From assembly GCA_016710785.1 (NCBI GenBank), contig JADJUE010000009.1, forward strand, positions 682,001-746,000: a stretch of DNA of 64,000 nucleotides, in the 5' to 3' direction. Shown here one piece after another: positions 45,143 to 54,243 of this stretch. Made by a program: the position numbers and the translations under genes. The notes under the pieces are model-generated. The model did not search any database, was not told the origin of the DNA, and saw only the letters and a program-made list of their open reading frames with translations. The DNA comes from Candidatus Epilinea brevis. Lineage in GTDB: Bacteria; Chloroflexota; Anaerolineae; Epilineales; Epilineaceae. Each line of letters starts with the position of its first letter. The stretch's first letter is position 1.

Positions 45143-45478
45143 TTACGGGGCGGCGCGGGTGCCGACGGGCATCTGCAGGGGTTCCAGGCCGATGCTGATG
45201 TCGCCTTGCAGGGCCTGGCTCTCAACCAGCGAGCTGGCGCCAGAACTGCATTGCCCGCCCGCCGACGCAGAGGTGTTGCCGACCGACGCGGCATTGCCGG
45301 AGGCGGCGGTCGTAGCGCCGGCCGCGGCTACGTCAGCCGCAGCCACGGTCGGTGCCGCAACAGCCGACAACGCACTTCCTGCCCGCAACCGCAAGGCGAC
45401 CATCGCAGTGACGACGGTCACCAGCACCATGATGCTGAGGATGAGGCCCATGACCTTGAGGTGGGGTTTGATGTCCAT
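45143..45478 (-). CDS. Small single-pass membrane protein with Ala/Ser-rich extracellular tail
   Basis: A 111-residue protein: short cytoplasmic start MDIKPHLK, one hydrophobic helix (VMGLILSIMVLVTVVTAMVAL), then an Ala/Ser/Gly-rich tail with low-complexity repeats (AVAAPTVAAADVAAAGATTA) and one Cys. No known family. The low-complexity tail weakens any functional call, but the N-terminal helix and separation from neighbours (48 bases after the methyltransferase, 91 before the beta-helix gene) support a real small gene. Confidence 0.6.
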   Translation of the reverse strand: MDIKPHLKVMGLILSIMVLVTVVTAMVALRLRAGSALSAVAAPTVAAADVAAAGATTAASGNAASVGNTSASAGGQCSSGASSLVESQALQGDISIGLEPLQMPVGTRAAP

Positions 45479-45526
45479 GAACCAGGATTATACGGGCCTG
45501 GCTGAGTGAACGATGAGCCGCAGCCA

Positions 45527-46231
45527 TCAGGGGGCGGATCGACGAGCCCGGAAGACGATGTGCTTGGGGCCCTCACGCTGCTTCTCCACCTGGCCGAACA
45601 CGCGCTCTGCCTCGCGGCGGAGCGCCGGCCAAAGCTGCCGAATGAGGACGGCTTGAAAGCAGCCGCCCGGTTTCAGATGAGACCATGCATCCTCGAGGAA
45701 GATGGTGTACAGCTCGCGTCCGACCTTGGCCGGCAGGTTGCTGGCAATCAGATCGAAACGGCGATCGCCCACCTGTGCCAACCCGTTGGACAACATGGCG
45801 TCGGCATTGGTCAAGCCGTTGGCCGCGGCATTCCGGAGGGCGTAGTCCACCGCTACGAAGTCTCGATCGACCATCAGCGTGCGGCCGCGCGGGGCTCGCG
45901 CCGCCAGGTAGCAACCGATCGGCCCATAGCCGCAGCCCAGGTCAAGGCAGTCGTCGTCGGGCTCCGGCGCCAACTGCGCCACCAACAGCCTGGTTCCGGC
46001 ATCGATCTCGCGCGGCGAGAAGAGACCGAAGGTGGTGACGAAGTGGCAGGGCCAGCCGGCCAGCTCGGTCTCGATGCGCTGGTCCGTCCGCGCGTCCGCG
46101 GGGTCGCGGTCCGGAGGCGCAGCGTGGAGCGGCGAAACGACAGGCCGGCCGGAGGCGGCACGCAAGCGGGCGGAGGGCGACCGGCGGCTACCCTCTCCGC
46201 GGGTCGCGCCCTCCCCTGTCGGGTCCGCCAC
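45527..46231 (-). CDS. RsmC-like small-domain SAM methyltransferase
   Basis: A class I methyltransferase of the MTS (methyltransferase small) type, as in 16S rRNA m2G methyltransferase RsmC. Motif I is CLDLGCGYGPIGCYLAA; motif IV is FDLIASNLPAKVGRELY, where the usual NPP(Y/F) of N-methylating enzymes is NLPA. The upstream block HFVTTFGLFSPREIDAGTRLL matches the family's substrate-side region. The start is uncertain: GTG 46231 is the first candidate after the fhs stop and gives 234 residues, with an unconserved Arg-rich beginning. It is 20 bases downstream of fhs. Confidence 0.78.
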   Translation of the reverse strand: MADPTGEGATRGEGSRRSPSARLRAASGRPVVSPLHAAPPDRDPADARTDQRIETELAGWPCHFVTTFGLFSPREIDAGTRLLVAQLAPEPDDDCLDLGCGYGPIGCYLAARAPRGRTLMVDRDFVAVDYALRNAAANGLTNADAMLSNGLAQVGDRRFDLIASNLPAKVGRELYTIFLEDAWSHLKPGGCFQAVLIRQLWPALRREAERVFGQVEKQREGPKHIVFRARRSAP

Positions 46232-46251
46232 GGCTGTCGCCGACCCGCCGG

Positions 46252-47956
46252 TTAGAACAGCCCCACGATCTCGCCCGTCTCCAGGTCGATGTCCACGTTC
46301 TCGGCTGCGGGGTGGCTCGGAAGACCGGGCATGGTCCGCATCTCGCCCAGGAGTGGGCTGAGGAAGCCGGCTCCGGCGCTGGCGCGTACCTCGCGGACAG
46401 ACACGTTGAATCCCATCGGCGCGCCAAGCTTCTTCGGGTCGTCGGAGAGCGAGAGGTGGGTCTTGGCCATGCAGATGGGCAATCCGCCGAGGCCCGCCTG
46501 TTCGTAACGGGCGATCTGCTTGTCCGCCTCCGAGCTGTATTCCACATCGTCGGCACCGTAGATCTCGCGGGCGATGGTCTGGATCTTGGTCTTGACGGGC
46601 TGGTCCAGTTCGTAGAGAACCCGGAAGGTGGAAGGCTCCTCGGCCGCCTCCACCACCGCGCGCGCCAACGCCTCCGCGCCGGCACCACCTTCCGCCCAGT
46701 GTCGGCTGACCGCCGAGCGCACGCCCAGCTGCGCCGCGAAGCGCTGGATGGCCTCGACCTCTGAAGCGTGGTCGGTCGCGAAGAAATTGATGCAGACCAC
46801 CGGCGTCACGCCGTGCCGCTGCAGGTTGGCCACCTGCTTGGCCAGGTTGCTGCAACCGGCCAGGACATCCTCAACGTTCTCGGCCAACATGGCCTCCGGA
46901 AGGGGGCTTGCCGGGTGTCACCTTGTGTTTGCCCGAATGCAGCTTCATCGCCCGCACCGTGGTGACGAGGACGGCGGCGTCCGGTCGCAGGCCACTGGCC
47001 CGGCACTTGATGTTGAAGAACTTCTCGGCGCCGATATCCGCACCGAAGCCGGCCTCGGTCACGCAGTAGTCCGCCCCCCGCGTGCCGAAGAGGTCCGCCA
47101 GGATCGAGCTGTTGCCATGGGCAATGTTGGCGAATGGGCCGGCGTGCACCAACGCCGGTCCCTGTTCCAGGGTCTGCACCAGGGTCGGCTTGAGGGCGTC
47201 CTTCATCAGGACGGTCATGGCTCCGGCGGCCTTCAGATCTTCGGCGGTGATGGGCTTTCCGTCGCGGCCATAGCCGAAGACGACGCGGCCCATGCGCTCC
47301 CGGAGATCCCTGAGGGAAGTGGTCAAGGCCAGGATGGCCATCACCTCCGAAGCCACGGCGATGTCGAAACCGGTCTGCCGCGGCGGACCGTCCCCCCGGG
47401 CGCCCAGGCCCACGATCACATTGCGTAGCACCCGATCGCTGACGTCCAACACCCGTTTCCAGGTGATGGCGTGGGGGTCAATGCCCAGGGCGTTGCCATG
47501 GTACAGGTGGTTGTCGATCATTGCCGCCAGCAGGTTGTTGGCCGCGGTCACGGCATGCAGGTCGCCGGTGAGGTGCAGATTGATGTCGCTCATGGGCACC
47601 ACCTGGCTGTATCCGCCGCCTGCCGCGCCGCCCTTGATGCCGAAGGTCGGGCCCATCGAGGGCTGGCGAATGGCCAGGACCGCCGATTTGCCGATGCGGT
47701 TGAGGGCCTGGGCGAGGCCCACGGTGGTGGTGGTCTTCCCCTCGCCGAGGGGCGTGGGGGTGATGGCCGTCACGAGGATGTACCGGCCCAGGGGCCGCTC
47801 CGCCTGAAGACGGGGCAGCGCCTCGAGGCGGATCTTCGCCATGAAATCGCCATAGCGGTCCAGGTCGCCGGCGCCAAGAGCCAGCTTGGCGGCGATGGTC
47901 TCGATGGGTTCCAGGCGCGCGGCCTGGGCGATGGAGAGGTCTGAGGGAACGCTCAT
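46252..47956 (-). CDS. fhs: Formate--tetrahydrofolate ligase Fhs (single-base frameshift as sequenced)
   Basis: ATP-dependent formation of 10-formyl-tetrahydrofolate from formate. N-terminal part from ATG 47956: RYILVTAITPTPLGEGKTTTTVG (P-loop), RQPSMGPTFGIKGGAAGGGY, GALVHAGPFANIAHGNSSI and VTEAGFGADIGAEKF. C-terminal part: MLAENVEDVLAGCSNLAKQV, VVCINFFATDHASEVE, GLPICMAKTHLSLSDDP, GAGFLSPLLGEMRTMPGLP. The two parts are in different frames. Removing one base from the G5 run at 46902-46906 (C5 on the coding strand) restores the expected text ...VTPGKP-LPEA-MLAENVE and gives 567 residues, the normal length. For a core enzyme a sequencing error is the simpler reading. Confidence 0.9.
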
Positions 47957-48116
47957 GGCGGTGGTGCTCCAGGATGGCGATGGTTGAAGGGCATGCAGCA
48001 GCCCGGGGTTGCGGGGACAGCCGGCAGAGATGAACGCCACCATGATATCCGCGGCGCCGCACCGTGCAAGGCAAGCCCGGTCCGCGCGCCGCGCACCGGC
48101 TAGTTCCTGCCGCATC

Positions 48117-48146
48117 TTGACCACCGGGGCAAGGGCCGGTTATCAT
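48117..48146 (+). promoter_or_regulatory. Sigma70-type promoter for rplY
   Basis: TTGACC (48117-48122), 18-base spacer, TATCAT (48141-48146), about 80 bases upstream of rplY. Good match to consensus by eye. The rest of the 47957-48226 gap shows no gene. Confidence 0.65.
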
Positions 48147-48226
48147 TGACGGCTTGAATCATCGGCAAACTGCCTAAGAACGTCGGGCCGCGGGCCGCGG
48201 GCCGCGCCATTCAGGAGAACCTAGCC

Positions 48227-48520
48227 ATGTCGGACGCCATTGTGCTGCATGCTGAGCCCCGCAACGTGCACGGCCGCCATCTCGGGCCGCTGCGACGATC
48301 TGCGATGACCCCAGCCGTCTTATACGGCAACGGGCACGACCCGGTGTCGTTGCAGGTGGACACCAAAGCGTTCTTGAAGGTCGCCCAGGCCGCCGGCACC
48401 ACCAAGACCATCGAGATGCACATCGCCGGCGACGACACGCCGCGAGGCGTCCGAATCCAGGCGCTACAGCAGCACGTGACGCGCCTCCACCCGTTGCACA
48501 TCGACTTCATCGTCGCCTGA
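48227..48520 (+). CDS. rplY: 50S ribosomal protein bL25, short form
   Basis: Binds 5S rRNA in the large ribosomal subunit. The 97-residue protein shows the bL25 core: LHAEPRNVHGRHLGPLRRSA, MTPAVLYGNGHDPVSLQVDT, FLKVAQAAGTTKTIEM and HVTRLHPLHIDFI. It lacks the C-terminal CTC/TL5 extension, so it is the short form as in gamma-proteobacteria; many other bacteria carry the long form. AGGAGAA lies eight bases upstream of ATG 48227. Confidence 0.9.
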   Translation: MSDAIVLHAEPRNVHGRHLGPLRRSAMTPAVLYGNGHDPVSLQVDTKAFLKVAQAAGTTKTIEMHIAGDDTPRGVRIQALQQHVTRLHPLHIDFIVA

Positions 48521-48589
48521 TGTCCTGGGCCGGCACGACCGCCGGCCCAGATGCGGGACGACGCGCGTACAAGGGCGGGTCGGCGGGCG

Positions 48590-48598
48590 TGGTATACT
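48590..48598 (+). promoter_or_regulatory. Extended -10 promoter upstream of mreB
   Basis: TGGTATACT, a TGn plus TATACT extended -10, about 70 bases before GTG 48670. No convincing -35 at 17 bases. It is the only promoter-like signal I see before the mre-mrd-min genes, apart from the minC-minD gap. Confidence 0.55.
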
Positions 48599-48669
48599 CT
48601 TGAGGTTCCGGCGGTCGTGCTATCTGGCGACCGGCAGGCCCATTCCCTGGAGTTCCTGGAGTACGCCTA

Positions 48670-49737
48670 GTGTTCAGCCCGCTCAATTCGCTCCTAGGTT
48701 TTTTCTCGCGCGATATCGGCATCGACCTGGGGACCGCCAACACCCTGGTGATGGTCCGCGGCGAAGGCATCATCATCAATGAACCGTCGGTCGTCGCAAT
48801 CGACAAGCGGTCTCGGCGGGTGCTCGCTATCGGTTCCGAAGCCAAGAAGATGGTCGGCCGAACGCCGGCCAACATCGTCGCCATACGTCCGTTGCGCGAC
48901 GGCGTGATCTCCGACTTCGACATCACCGAGAAGATGCTGCATTACTTCATCCACAAGGTGCATGCCCGCTCCATCAACCCCATGCCCAAGCCACGGGTGG
49001 TGATCGGCATCCCCAGCGGGGTGACCGAAGTGGAAAAGCGCGCCGTCGAAGACGCGGCGCTCTCCGCCGGCGCCCGGCAGGCCTTCTTGATCGAGGAACC
49101 GATGGCCGCGGCCATCGGCGCCGGCCTGCCGGTGACCGCCTCCATGGGCAGCATGATCGTCGACATCGGCGGCGGCACTTCCGAGGTCGCCGTCATCTCG
49201 CTCGGCGGCATGGTGGTTGCTCGCAGCCTGCGGGTGGCGGGCGATGAGCTGGACGAAGCCATCGTCGCGTACGCCCGCAGCCGCTACAATCTGGCGATCG
49301 GCGAGCGCATGGCCGAGAACATCAAGTGCGAGATCGGCTCCGCATGGCCGTTGGACGAGGAACTGACCATGACCATGCGCGGGCGGAGCCTCCTCAGCGG
49401 ACTGCCACAGTCGGTTGAGGTCTCTTCCATCGAGATCCGCGAAGCCATCGCCGGACCGGTGCAGGCGATCATCGACGTGACCAAGGACACCTTGGACGAG
49501 ACACCACCTGAGTTGGTCGCCGACATCATGGAGCACGGCATCATGCTCGCGGGCGGCGGCGCCCTCCTGAGAGGGCTTGCCCGGCGTCTGGAAGAGGAGA
49601 CGCGGGTACCGGTAAAGGTGGCCCGCCAGCCCATCGCCTGCGTCGCGCGCGGCGCCGGTCTGGTCTTGGAGGACCTGGACAGCCTGGCCAAGGTTCTGGC
49701 CAGCAGCCAGCGCGCCCCCATGGCCCGCGCCGGCTGA
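48670..49737 (+). CDS. mreB: Rod-shape actin-like protein MreB
   Basis: Bacterial actin that forms membrane filaments and directs lateral wall synthesis. The 355-residue length is normal. Actin-fold nucleotide motifs are clear: DIGIDLGTANTLVMVRGEGI (phosphate 1), MIVDIGGGTSEVAVISLGGM (phosphate 2) and HGIMLAGGGALLRGLARRL (adenosine), with RVVIGIPSGVTEVEKRAVED between. The N-terminus VFSPLNSLLGFFSRDIG provides the amphipathic membrane-binding helix; the start is GTG 48670. First gene of the cluster running to rodA; mreC begins 31 bases after it. Confidence 0.97.
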   Translation: MFSPLNSLLGFFSRDIGIDLGTANTLVMVRGEGIIINEPSVVAIDKRSRRVLAIGSEAKKMVGRTPANIVAIRPLRDGVISDFDITEKMLHYFIHKVHARSINPMPKPRVVIGIPSGVTEVEKRAVEDAALSAGARQAFLIEEPMAAAIGAGLPVTASMGSMIVDIGGGTSEVAVISLGGMVVARSLRVAGDELDEAIVAYARSRYNLAIGERMAENIKCEIGSAWPLDEELTMTMRGRSLLSGLPQSVEVSSIEIREAIAGPVQAIIDVTKDTLDETPPELVADIMEHGIMLAGGGALLRGLARRLEEETRVPVKVARQPIACVARGAGLVLEDLDSLAKVLASSQRAPMARAG

Positions 49738-49768
49738 GACGCCGGCCACCGATCCTTCGCGCCCGGCC

Positions 49769-50695
49769 ATGAACCGCCGTCGGCAGCGACCGTCACTGAT
49801 GCTGGCCTCGCTGGCCCTGGTTTGGCTGGCCAGCGCCCTCCTGCGCCTCGTGCCCGGAGCAGACATGGTGGCGGCGCGCGTCGATCGGGCGCTGTCTCCC
49901 CTGCAGTCCGGCCTGAGTTTCGCGGCGGCGAGGCTGCGTCTGCTCGCGCAACCCGGCCAGGATGCCGTCAGCCTTCGCGAGGAGGTGCGCCGCCTGTCCG
50001 CTGAACTCGACCGCTTGCAGGTGGAGACCCAACAGCTGGACGACCTCAAGCGCGAGAATCGGGAGCTTCGCGAGCAGCTGGGCTTCCGCCGACTTCGTCC
50101 GGACCTCGACCTGGAAGGCGCCAGCATCGTTGGTCGGAGCATCGCCGCTGAGCCGGGTCCGGTCCTGCGTAGCATCAAGATGGACATCGGCAGCCGTGAC
50201 GGTGTGGCGGAGCGCATGACCGTCGTCAGCCACCGTGGGTTGGTGGGCCAGGTGCTGCGGCTCGACGAGCGCTGGAGCGACGTGATGTTGATCACCCATC
50301 CGCGAAGTCGCATCCGTGGCCGCATCGGCCGTTCCCAAGCGACGGGCATTGTCTTCGGCCTTCCGGGAGGGGATCTGGTCATGCGCCATATTCCCCAGGA
50401 TCCGGAGGGAGGACCGCCCAACGTCCAGGTGGGTGACATCGTCGAAACCAGCGGAATGAGCCAGCGCTTTCCCGGCCAGATCACGATCGGCCAGGTGGTG
50501 AAGGTGCGCCAGAACGATGTGGCCAAATGGCAGGAAGCTTCCATCCGTCCATCGGTGGACTTCGACGCGTTGGAGCTGGTGATGGTCGTCACGGCCTGGC
50601 GGCCCAGCGCGCAAGGCTCCGGCGACCCCGGCGCAGACGGCGCCCCGGATGACGTCGACCCGCTGCTCAGCGGAGATGCGAACCGCCTCCCGTGA
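49769..50695 (+). CDS. mreC: Rod-shape protein MreC
   Basis: Periplasmic-face scaffold that links MreB and MreD to penicillin-binding protein 2. The 308-residue protein has an N-terminal membrane helix (LMLASLALVWLASALLRLV), a coiled coil (about 70-110, LREEVRRLSAELDRLQVET) and the two beta-barrel MreC core with RSIKMDIGSRDGVAERMTVV and GLVGQVLRLDERWSDVMLIT. The tail after residue 285 is acidic and disordered. Its TGA overlaps the mreD GTG as GTGA, so the two are translated together. Confidence 0.94.
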   Translation: MNRRRQRPSLMLASLALVWLASALLRLVPGADMVAARVDRALSPLQSGLSFAAARLRLLAQPGQDAVSLREEVRRLSAELDRLQVETQQLDDLKRENRELREQLGFRRLRPDLDLEGASIVGRSIAAEPGPVLRSIKMDIGSRDGVAERMTVVSHRGLVGQVLRLDERWSDVMLITHPRSRIRGRIGRSQATGIVFGLPGGDLVMRHIPQDPEGGPPNVQVGDIVETSGMSQRFPGQITIGQVVKVRQNDVAKWQEASIRPSVDFDALELVMVVTAWRPSAQGSGDPGADGAPDDVDPLLSGDANRLP

Positions 50696-51198
50696 GACCT
50701 CTCCTGTTGGCCCTGATGCTCACAGGCGCGGTGCAGCTGCAGCTCTCGGCGATGCCCGCTGCCGCCCTCGACGGAGCCATCCCCAACCTTCCGCTCCTCG
50801 TGGCGGTATGTGCCTGCTTGCTGCTCGGCCCCGAGCAGGCGGCCTGGTGGGCGCTGCTGATGGGCTGGCTCCTCGACTGGCGCTCAGGCAGCTTCGCCGC
50901 CTATAGCCTGCCACTGCTCAGCGTGGTGCTCCTGGCCGGCTTGGGTCGGCGGCGGGTCTTCACCGGCGGTCTGGCGCTGACCGCAGCCCTCACCGCCCTG
51001 GGCAGTCTGCTGCACCTGGGCGTGCAGCTGCTCCTGGCCGGGCGTTGGGCGGAAAGCGGTCTCTGGACGCCCCAGCTGCTGGCCGGTATCGCTCTGCGCG
51101 CCACCTTGGTCAATCTCTTGTGGTTGCCGGTCGTCTTTGCCCCGCTCCGAATGCTGGTTCGGTGGCTGGCGCCGCCGAGCATGGGTTGGGAACGCTAG
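50692..51198 (+). CDS. mreD: Rod-shape membrane protein MreD
   Basis: A 168-residue integral membrane protein with five or six hydrophobic segments (LLLALMLTGAVQLQL, LPLLVAVCACLLLG, SLPLLSVVLLAGLG, LALTAALTALGSLLHLGVQL, LVNLLWLPVVFAPLRML). Weak sequence conservation is normal for MreD; the assignment rests on topology, length and position between mreC and mrdA. GTG 50692 overlaps the mreC stop as GTGA. mrdA begins two bases after its stop. Confidence 0.88.
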   Translation: MRPLLLALMLTGAVQLQLSAMPAAALDGAIPNLPLLVAVCACLLLGPEQAAWWALLMGWLLDWRSGSFAAYSLPLLSVVLLAGLGRRRVFTGGLALTAALTALGSLLHLGVQLLLAGRWAESGLWTPQLLAGIALRATLVNLLWLPVVFAPLRMLVRWLAPPSMGWER

Positions 51199-51200
51199 CC

Positions 51201-53339
51201 ATGGCACCCCCGTCCCCGCGGCGGATGCAGCAGCTGCTTGGCACGCGGCTGCGCTGGCTGCGCCTCATGCCCATGGTCATCTTGGCGGTGCTCGGACTAC
51301 GTTTGTGGCAACTGCAGATCGTACGCGGCGCGGAACTCCGTCAGAAAGCCGCTCAGAATCGCTTCGCCCTCCGCGAACTGGAAGCGGACCGGGGGGTGAT
51401 CTATGACCGCGCCGGCCGGCGCGTGGTTTTGAACCGGCCGCAATTCGCCCTGCGGATGGTTCCCGCGGCCTTGCCAAAGGATTCGGCAGCGCGCGACCAG
51501 GTCCTGTGGCGGGTGGCCCAGGTGTTGTCTTCCGCCGATCATCGTGACCCGACGCAAGCGTCGATCCTCGCGCGCAAGGAGGCCATCTGGAGGCTGCTGC
51601 TCGACGAGAGTGGCGCCTTCGTGCCCACCTGGTCGGCTCTGACTGTGGCCCGCAACGTCCCCCGCGAAGCAGCCTTCACCCTTATGGAAGACGAGGTTGA
51701 GCTTCCCGGCGTGCTCATCGGTGAGTCATCGGTGCGCGAGTACCCGGCCGGCCCCAGCCTCGCGCACCTTCTCGGTTTCACCGGCAGCATACCGCGCGAA
51801 TCCTTGGACCCTTACCTGGCGAGAGGCTACCAACGGCAAGACGCCGTTGGACGAACCGGCATCGAATACGCCTTCGAATCAGACCTACGGGGCACCAAGG
51901 GCGAGAAGGTGGTGATGGTCGACGCCATGGGCCAGGAGGTACAGCAATTGGAGCAGCGTCGGCAGCCGGTGCCCGGACACAGCCTGCACCTGACCCTTGA
52001 CCTGGAGTTCCAGCAGGCGGCGGAGGCCGCGCTCAGCCGCGGCTTGAACAAGGTGGGGGCAAGGAGCGGCGCCGTGGTGGCCATCGACCCTCGAGACGGC
52101 GCGGTGCGCGCCCTGGTCTCGCTACCCACGTTCGACAACAACCTCTTCTCAACCGGCGCCAGTCCCGAACAGTACGGGGCCTTGATCGAAGACCCGGATC
52201 GCCCGCTGCTCAACCGCGCCCTCAGCGGCCAGTACGCCCCCGGTTCTACCTTCAAGGTCATCACGGCTGCGGCGGGGCTGCAGGAAGGGGTGATCGACGA
52301 ACGGCGGCGGATTGTCTGCCCCGGGTTGATCAGCATTGTCAACCAATACGATCCAGGCACCTCGTATCCCTACGTGTGCTGGATTCTGGGCCAGGGAGCG
52401 CATGGCGCCCAGGACGTACGCGGCGCCATCGCCAACTCCTGTGATGTGTTCTTCTATGAGGTATCCGGCGGCCAGGCCACGGGCCGTCCGGAAGTGAACG
52501 GTCTGGGCAGCGAGCGGCTGGCCGACTACGCGCGCGCCTTCGGGCTGGGCGCGCCGACTGGCATCGACCTGCTGGGCGAGGCGGAGGGACTGGTGCCATC
52601 CGCCAGCTGGCTCAAGGAAACCTCGGGCGACATCTGGACCACCGGCCAGACCTACATCATGGGTATCGGCCAGAGCTACGCACGGGTGACGCCGCTGCAG
52701 ATGGCCAACGTGGCGGCAGCCCTGGCCAACGGGGGCACGCTCTGGCGGCCGCGGGTGGTGGAGCAAGTGACCGACGCCGACGGCAACGCAATCCCAGGGC
52801 AGCCGGTGGGCGCTCGTGCCGAGGCGATCCGCCGGCTGCCCGTGGATCCCCGGCACATCGCGGTCGTACGCGAAGGCATGCGGGGCACGGTCACCTACGG
52901 CACGGCCAGATCGTCTTGGACGGGAATCCCAGAGCAGGCCCGCGCGGCCGGCAAGACGGGCACGGCGGAGTTCTGTGAAGGCTACCGCGCTTCGGACAAC
53001 GGCAGCCCCGACGACCTGACCGACGATGTATGGGATTGCCGGCGCACCAAAGAAGGAGGCTACCTCCTGACCCATGCCTGGTTCATCGCCTTCGCTCCCT
53101 ACGAGAATCCCGAAATCGCCTTGGCGGTTCTGGTCGACGGATCAGGCCTCAGCAAGGTGATCCAAGGTTCGGAGGTGGCCGCACCCATCGCTGCTGAGAT
53201 CCTGCGCGCCTGGTTCCATCTGCCGGATGTCGGAGTCGCAAGCTCCGATGCCGGTGCCACAGCCGCCGGCGCGTCCGAACCCCACGCGGATCAGAGCCCC
53301 ACCGCGGCAGCGACCGAACTTCAGGAGACCCAGCCATGA
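51201..53339 (+). CDS. mrdA: Penicillin-binding protein 2 (elongation transpeptidase)
   Basis: Class B PBP cross-linking peptidoglycan in the elongasome with RodA. 712 residues. A membrane anchor (LRLMPMVILAVLGLRLWQL) is followed by the pedestal domain starting LEADRGVIYDRAGRRVVLN. The transpeptidase motifs are SGQYAPGSTFKVITA (catalytic Ser in STFK, SxxK), AIANSCDVFFYEV (SxN-type as SCD) and RAAGKTGTAEFCEG (KTG). The C-terminal tail is Ala/Thr-rich. ATG 51201 is right after the mreD stop. Its stop overlaps the minC start as ATGA, an uncommon physical link of elongation and division genes. Confidence 0.96.
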   Translation: MAPPSPRRMQQLLGTRLRWLRLMPMVILAVLGLRLWQLQIVRGAELRQKAAQNRFALRELEADRGVIYDRAGRRVVLNRPQFALRMVPAALPKDSAARDQVLWRVAQVLSSADHRDPTQASILARKEAIWRLLLDESGAFVPTWSALTVARNVPREAAFTLMEDEVELPGVLIGESSVREYPAGPSLAHLLGFTGSIPRESLDPYLARGYQRQDAVGRTGIEYAFESDLRGTKGEKVVMVDAMGQEVQQLEQRRQPVPGHSLHLTLDLEFQQAAEAALSRGLNKVGARSGAVVAIDPRDGAVRALVSLPTFDNNLFSTGASPEQYGALIEDPDRPLLNRALSGQYAPGSTFKVITAAAGLQEGVIDERRRIVCPGLISIVNQYDPGTSYPYVCWILGQGAHGAQDVRGAIANSCDVFFYEVSGGQATGRPEVNGLGSERLADYARAFGLGAPTGIDLLGEAEGLVPSASWLKETSGDIWTTGQTYIMGIGQSYARVTPLQMANVAAALANGGTLWRPRVVEQVTDADGNAIPGQPVGARAEAIRRLPVDPRHIAVVREGMRGTVTYGTARSSWTGIPEQARAAGKTGTAEFCEGYRASDNGSPDDLTDDVWDCRRTKEGGYLLTHAWFIAFAPYENPEIALAVLVDGSGLSKVIQGSEVAAPIAAEILRAWFHLPDVGVASSDAGATAAGASEPHADQSPTAAATELQETQP

Positions 53340-54019
53340 ACGGCATCCCCCCCCCCGCGACCCGCGAACTGCCGACGCCAGATCGGCCGCCCGTGCAGCT
53401 GAAGGGCCGCGGCCGCGGGCTGCGCTTGAGCATCGCGCCGCGCTGTGATCCGGCAGAGGCCGAGGCCAGCTTGCGGTCACAGCTAGCCGGGCGCGGCGGC
53501 GGCTTCTTCGGGGACGCCCAGGTGCTGCTGGAGTTCAGCGGGCGCCTGGATCTGGCGCTGGCGCAACGGTTGGCCGGAGTCCTGGACGAGGCCGGCATAC
53601 GCGTCATCGGCATCGTTACCCCGGAAGCCCGGCCCCCCCTGCCGGAACCCAACGTCGATCGTCTGACGCCCGATCTGCCCCTGGAAGGCGCTCGGGTGGT
53701 CACCGGCAACCTGCGCGGGGGTCAGCGCATCAGCCATGTGGGCAGCGTGGTGGTGCTGGGCGATGTCAACCCCGGCGCCGAGGTGTTGGCCGGCGAGCAC
53801 GTCTTGGTCTGGGGACGGCTGCGAGGCGTGGTGGAAGCCGGCCTGGCCCGCGACCCGGAAGCGGTGGACGACATCCGGGTCTGCGCCCTGGACCTGTCGC
53901 CAACCCAACTGCGGATCGGCGATGCCATCGCCCGCGCGCCGGTGGAGCCGGACCGGGTGCCCATGCCGGAGACGGCACGCGTGGTGTCAGGCAGCATCGT
54001 GGTCGACACCTGGCGCTGA
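53336..54019 (+). CDS. minC: Septum site-determining protein MinC
   Basis: FtsZ-assembly inhibitor placed at the poles by MinD. The 227-residue protein has the variable N-terminal FtsZ-binding domain (about 20-90, VQLKGRGRGLRLSIAPRCDP) and the C-terminal beta-helix dimer domain: VVTGNLRGGQRISHVGSVVV, LGDVNPGAEVLAGEHVLVWG and RLRGVVEAGLARDPEA, the family signature. The last strand VSGSIVVDTWR follows. ATG 53336 overlaps mrdA's stop (ATGA). A 224-base spacer with hairpins separates it from minD. Confidence 0.93.
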   Translation: MNGIPPPATRELPTPDRPPVQLKGRGRGLRLSIAPRCDPAEAEASLRSQLAGRGGGFFGDAQVLLEFSGRLDLALAQRLAGVLDEAGIRVIGIVTPEARPPLPEPNVDRLTPDLPLEGARVVTGNLRGGQRISHVGSVVVLGDVNPGAEVLAGEHVLVWGRLRGVVEAGLARDPEAVDDIRVCALDLSPTQLRIGDAIARAPVEPDRVPMPETARVVSGSIVVDTWR

Positions 54020-54129
54020 GGCGCGAGCCACGGGCGCCCACCGCAGGCGGGATCGCCCTAAGCCGCGGCTTCCACCGGCAACCGCTATGGTGTAAGCTAT
54101 AGGCTCCCGGCCGTCTATCGACGGCGACG

Positions 54130-54180
54130 GCACCCCAAGATGTTGGGGTGCGCATTGGGGGGACAGCCCCAGATCTGGGG
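54130..54180. repeat. Two hairpins in the minC-minD spacer
   Basis: GCACCCCAA-GATG-TTGGGGTGC (54130-54151) is a perfect 9-base stem; 15 bases later CCCC-AGATCT-GGGG (54167-54180) is a 14-base palindrome. No T-run follows either, so they are not typical terminators. The spacer (54020-54243) also has TAAGCTATAG near 54093, a weak -10 candidate, which could start a separate minD-minE-rodA transcript. Confidence 0.6.
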
Positions 54181-54243
54181 TCGGGCATAGCGCTGGTGGC
54201 ATCAAGCCCCCACAGGGCGGGGCAACTGGAGAGCGAGGAAGGC

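Noticed and set aside
45052..45294. A longer start for the beta-helix protein
   Set aside because: The first 81 residues of the longer frame are Arg/Pro-rich and overlap the small membrane protein gene in another frame.
46252..46890. Treating the Fhs C-terminal part as a separate gene starting at ATG 46890
   Set aside because: That ATG is internal to the Fhs sequence (AMLAENVE) and the fragment lacks the ATP-binding half; a one-base correction joins both parts perfectly.
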